The position numbers were made by a program, and so were the translations under genes. Positions 9,848 to 11,554 of a stretch of DNA of 11,554 nucleotides are shown here, in pieces. Position 1 is the first letter of the stretch. Every line of letters begins with the position of its first letter. The notes under the pieces are model-generated. The model was given only the letters and a program-made list of their open reading frames with translations, made no database searches and was not told where the DNA came from. The stretch comes from JAACPR01 sp964598245 (GTDB lineage Bacteria; Patescibacteriota; Minisyncoccia; Phycocordibacterales; JAACPR01), in NCBI GenBank assembly GCA_964598245.1, contig CAZRAX010000017.1, positions 1 to 11,554 on the forward strand, in the 5' to 3' direction.

Positions 9848-10885
9848 ATGAAAAACATGTTCAAGATCATGACGGCCATTTTGGTCGTCTTCGCAATGAC
9901 TTCGGTCATTTTCGGGCAAGAGTCCGAAGCGGTTTCTTTGTCTTTGGGCAAAGAGGTTGCCTCGGTTTCTTTGAATCGGGATTATGATATCCCGTCCGAG
10001 TTGCCGATCGGTAATCTTCAGATCGTGGATCTGTTGGCGGATGTCTCGATTGTCAAGATTGAGTGCACAGCTAACAGCGCTCAAGATCCATTCGTAGCAA
10101 CCTTTCATGTTGAAGGGTTCGATGGTGTCAGAGAGATCAGTCGGTTGATCAGTTCGGTTCGAGTTAATCTCGAATTATCTGACCCCAAAGACGATGTCAC
10201 CATTCGAGGGTCTCTCCAGGATGAAGACGGTGAAGAGCTTTTTAATGCTTTTCATAGTTTTCGTTTGGAAAAGGCCTACGACAAGGATGGTAATGTTTCA
10301 TGGCAAGTGCCGTCTTGGGCTGGGAATTTATATTTTCAGCCAGTCGTTCAAAGGATATATCTCCCCGGTGTGCAATCAGCCAGTCTGATTGACAACGACG
10401 GAAGGATTATTCCAGTTTCGGTTACTCCGAACAGAATCAATCTTTCGGGGTGGACTCTAACGGAAGTATACAAATATTTGGCTATTCAAACGTCTGATGG
10501 TCAAAGATATCTGTACGACGGTCAAACCGGTGTTTTGGTCGAAGATCAAAATGTCAGTTTTGATAATCAAATGTCCGTGGCCGGAATCGAATTGGTTGAA
10601 TTGGAAGACGATTCGCTCGTTCTCCAGCTTCAGCCAGAATTTGGTTACGTCCCATGGATTGAAACGGATTTTGGTACCGAAGGGATTTTACTCGATGTAG
10701 AATCCTACTGGGGAGTCCGGCCTATTTCGGTCTGGATTATCTCATTGGATGAAATTCGTCGAGGGCAAAGCCCAGAGCCGATTCAGTACCAAAGAGGAAT
10801 GATTCTCGAGGGTTCTGGAACGGTTTACTTGTACTTCGAGTTCTCTCCCTGGCTTTACGAAGCTGGTGGAGGGGCAAAGGGGTAA
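9848..10885 (+). CDS. Secreted protein of unknown function, higher GC than neighbours
   Basis: 345 residues, not recognised. A signal peptide is clear: MKNMFK, a hydrophobic core (about 7-22), and probable cleavage after IFG (residue 23) before QESEA. The mature part is acidic, rich in Val/Ile/Leu/Ser, and looks all-beta, with segments such as IVDLLADVSIVKIEC, YFQPVVQRIYLPGV and SLVLQLQPEFGYVPW; no repeats, metal site or catalytic motif were found, and there is one cysteine (about 75). It has a purine-rich AGAAAGGG before the ATG, a Shine-Dalgarno-like site that other genes here lack. Three sampled lines gave 43-50% GC against about 25-27% in pilin and ligA lines, so it may be acquired or under different codon selection. 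Confidence 0.7.
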   Translation: MKNMFKIMTAILVVFAMTSVIFGQESEAVSLSLGKEVASVSLNRDYDIPSELPIGNLQIVDLLADVSIVKIECTANSAQDPFVATFHVEGFDGVREISRLISSVRVNLELSDPKDDVTIRGSLQDEDGEELFNAFHSFRLEKAYDKDGNVSWQVPSWAGNLYFQPVVQRIYLPGVQSASLIDNDGRIIPVSVTPNRINLSGWTLTEVYKYLAIQTSDGQRYLYDGQTGVLVEDQNVSFDNQMSVAGIELVELEDDSLVLQLQPEFGYVPWIETDFGTEGILLDVESYWGVRPISVWIISLDEIRRGQSPEPIQYQRGMILEGSGTVYLYFEFSPWLYEAGGGAKG

Positions 10886-10910
10886 AGTCCGTCACTGCTT
10901 TTTTTCTATC

Positions 10911-10919
10911 TGTTATAAT
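10911..10919 (+). promoter_or_regulatory. Extended -10 promoter of the zinc-knuckle protein gene
   Basis: TGTTATAAT ends 9 nt before the ATG at 10929, predicting a leader of about three bases or none. It shares the exact 12-mer TGTTATAATTAA with the promoters at 994 and 9586. Confidence 0.58.
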
Positions 10920-10928
10920 TAAAATGTT

Positions 10929-11123
10929 ATGTCATTTGAACAAATAGATTTTTTCGATAATCTTGATTCTGCTGATGGTGATGGAAACAACGCTCAGAAA
11001 ACTGAAGCAGAAAATAATTTAGAAAATTCGGCGCAAAAATCGGATGATGGTTTAAGTTTTCATTGTGAAGTTTGCCAGGATCAAGGTTGTTCTGAGTGTG
11101 GTTGGGGTAGAGATTATAAGTAA
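10929..11123 (+). CDS. Small acidic protein with CxxC-x4-CxxC zinc knuckle
   Basis: 64 residues, not recognised. Residues 1-40 are acidic and rich in Asp, Asn and Ser, probably disordered. The C-terminus has Cys46-x2-Cys49 and Cys54-x2-Cys57 followed by GWGRDYK, a compact four-cysteine arrangement able to hold one zinc; the CxxC-G-G flavour recalls half of a DnaJ cysteine-rich unit, though it is too short to say. The perfect extended -10 directly upstream and the AT-rich codon use like the core genes support a real gene. An ATG five bases earlier opens only an eight-codon frame. Confidence 0.6.
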   Translation: MSFEQIDFFDNLDSADGDGNNAQKTEAENNLENSAQKSDDGLSFHCEVCQDQGCSECGWGRDYK

Positions 11124-11207
11124 GTTTTTACTTGTTTTTTACTCTTGTGTTTGTTAAATTATATCAACTGCAAATGGATTTTGTAGTATTAAGCAAGCGT
11201 TGTGTTT

Positions 11208-11233
11208 GCGGGGAGTCCTACGGACATTCCCGC
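11208..11233. repeat. 26-bp hairpin, unit 1 of a tandem hairpin array
   Basis: GCGGGGA and TTCCCGC pair at the base (one G-T), GTCC and GGAC pair above with a TAC loop and one bulged A. Unit 2 at 11278 has the same length and layout, and both are preceded by GTTTGCGGGG. Confidence 0.75.
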
Positions 11234-11249
11234 TGCACTCGAATCATAT

Positions 11250-11273
11250 GAGAACAAGTTCGCACAGATTCTC
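11250..11273. repeat. Minor hairpin between the two 26-bp units
   Basis: GAGAA (11250-11254) pairs with TTCTC (11269-11273) around a 14-base loop. It occupies the place taken in the next unit by a much stronger hairpin. Confidence 0.4.
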
Positions 11274-11277
11274 GTTT

Positions 11278-11303
11278 GCGGGGTAAGCAAAGCTTCCTCC
11301 CGC
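11278..11303. repeat. 26-bp hairpin, unit 2 of a tandem hairpin array
   Basis: Same outer stem as unit 1 (GCGGG/CCCGC) but a different inner stem, AAGC-AAA-GCTT, so pairing is kept while sequence changes. It starts 70 bp after unit 1 and 71 bp before tRNA-Asp, which itself begins TTGCGGG like both units. Confidence 0.75.
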
Positions 11304-11313
11304 TACGTTCGGA

Positions 11314-11338
11314 CGAAATGGAAATAAATTTCCATTCG
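11314..11338. repeat. Strong AT-rich hairpin upstream of tRNA-Asp
   Basis: ATGGAAAT-AA-ATTTCCAT is a perfect 8-bp stem, extended by CGA/TCG across one bulged A. It ends about ten bases before the tRNA and would form in the pre-tRNA leader. Confidence 0.75.
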
Positions 11339-11348
11339 ATCCTCACTT

Positions 11349-11422
11349 GCGGGAGTAGCTCAACTGGTTAGAGCATCCGCCTGTCACGCGGAAGGTTGCG
11401 GGTTCGAGTCCCGTCTCTCGCG
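11349..11422 (+). tRNA. tRNA-Asp (GTC)
   Basis: 74 nt, no encoded CCA. Acceptor GCGGGAG/CTCTCGC with one G-T pair; D-arm GCTC/GAGC with a normal loop; anticodon arm TCCGC-CTGTCAC-GCGGA with GTC at 11383-11385; T-arm GCGGG-TTCGAGT-CCCGT. The discriminator is G73, the known identity base for Asp. It is followed after 19 bp by a strong terminator. Confidence 0.97.
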
Positions 11423-11441
11423 CACTGCTTACAGTAAGTAT

Positions 11442-11491
11442 AACTTCCTCACATAAAAGCACCCGAGAGGGTGCTTTTATGTGAGGAAGTT
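11442..11491. terminator. Bidirectional terminator with a perfect 23-bp stem and GAGA loop
   Basis: The arms 11442-11464 and 11469-11491 are exact reverse complements around GAGA, a GNRA tetraloop. The core AAAAGCACCC-GAGA-GGGTGCTTTT is a classic intrinsic terminator in both directions, and 13 more perfect base pairs lie outside it. It ends tRNA-Asp transcription and could end a convergent transcript from the right. Confidence 0.88.
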
Positions 11492-11498
11492 GCATAAT

Positions 11499-11540
11499 TT
11501 TACTATAAACCCAATTGACTTTAATCAGGTTTATAGTAAA
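11499..11540. repeat. 13-bp inverted repeat at the window edge
   Basis: TTTACTATAAACC (11499-11511) and its exact reverse complement (11528-11540) flank 16 bases that include TTGACT. An ATG lies at 11551. It could be an operator around the promoter of the next gene, or another hairpin; the gene itself is outside the window. Confidence 0.6.
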
Positions 11541-11554
11541 CTTAATATATATGA

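Noticed and set aside
10886..10910. T run (10899-10905) as a terminator after the secreted-protein gene
   Set aside because: No stem of more than three base pairs precedes it.
11158..11166. Minus-strand TGATATAAT after the zinc-knuckle gene
   Set aside because: Matches an extended -10, but there is no -35, no structured or coding sequence downstream, and the region is very AT-rich.
11208..11348. The hairpin units as degenerate tRNA-Asp copies
   Set aside because: Beyond TTGCGGG there is no match to the D-arm, anticodon arm or T-arm of the tRNA.

Overview
The window looks like a piece of a small, AT-rich bacterial genome, most likely from the Candidate Phyla Radiation (Patescibacteria, Parcubacteria-like). 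This is an inference. It rests on the tight gene packing, almost no Shine-Dalgarno sequences, promoters placed so close to start codons that the mRNAs would be leaderless, a prepilin peptidase plus minor-pilin cluster, a NAD+-dependent DNA ligase with a half-lost zinc finger, and a Gln-tRNA/Asn-tRNA amidotransferase pair (gatC-gatA). No phylogenetic marker was searched.

Layout. 1-1009: two paralogous MazF/PemK-like toxin genes in tandem. The first is cut by the window edge. Each is followed by the same intergenic module: a two-hairpin element and a nearly invariant 49-bp sequence. Read on the minus strand, the 49-bp sequence is a sigma70-type promoter pointing at the hairpins. No protein antitoxin is visible. 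1010-4240: a type IV pilus block, pilD followed by four prepilin-like genes spaced by 2 nt or less (one overlaps its neighbour). 4285-9075: housekeeping genes on the same strand (ligA, gatC, gatA), then a CPR-style membrane protein with an outside SH3-like region and an inside HEPN-like domain. 9082-9527: a 38-bp perfect palindrome, an unusual initiator tRNA, two degenerate copies of that tRNA's 3' half, and a second CAT-anticodon tRNA. 9606-10885: two exported or membrane-anchored proteins of unknown function; the second gene is clearly more GC-rich than its surroundings and has a Shine-Dalgarno-like sequence. 10929-11123: a small acidic protein with a four-cysteine zinc-knuckle motif. 11208-11422: two hairpin repeats at about 70-bp spacing leading into tRNA-Asp. 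11442-11540: a very long perfect terminator hairpin and a second inverted repeat at the edge.

How the parts fit. PilD would cleave and methylate the four minor prepilins made from the same transcript; the major pilin and motor genes are elsewhere. GatC and GatA are two of the three subunits of the amidotransferase; gatB is not here. The least explained parts are the toxin/hairpin-RNA modules at the left and the tRNA-derived repeats at the right. The toxin modules are the best candidate for an undescribed system: a MazF-fold toxin paired with a small structured RNA made from the opposite strand.
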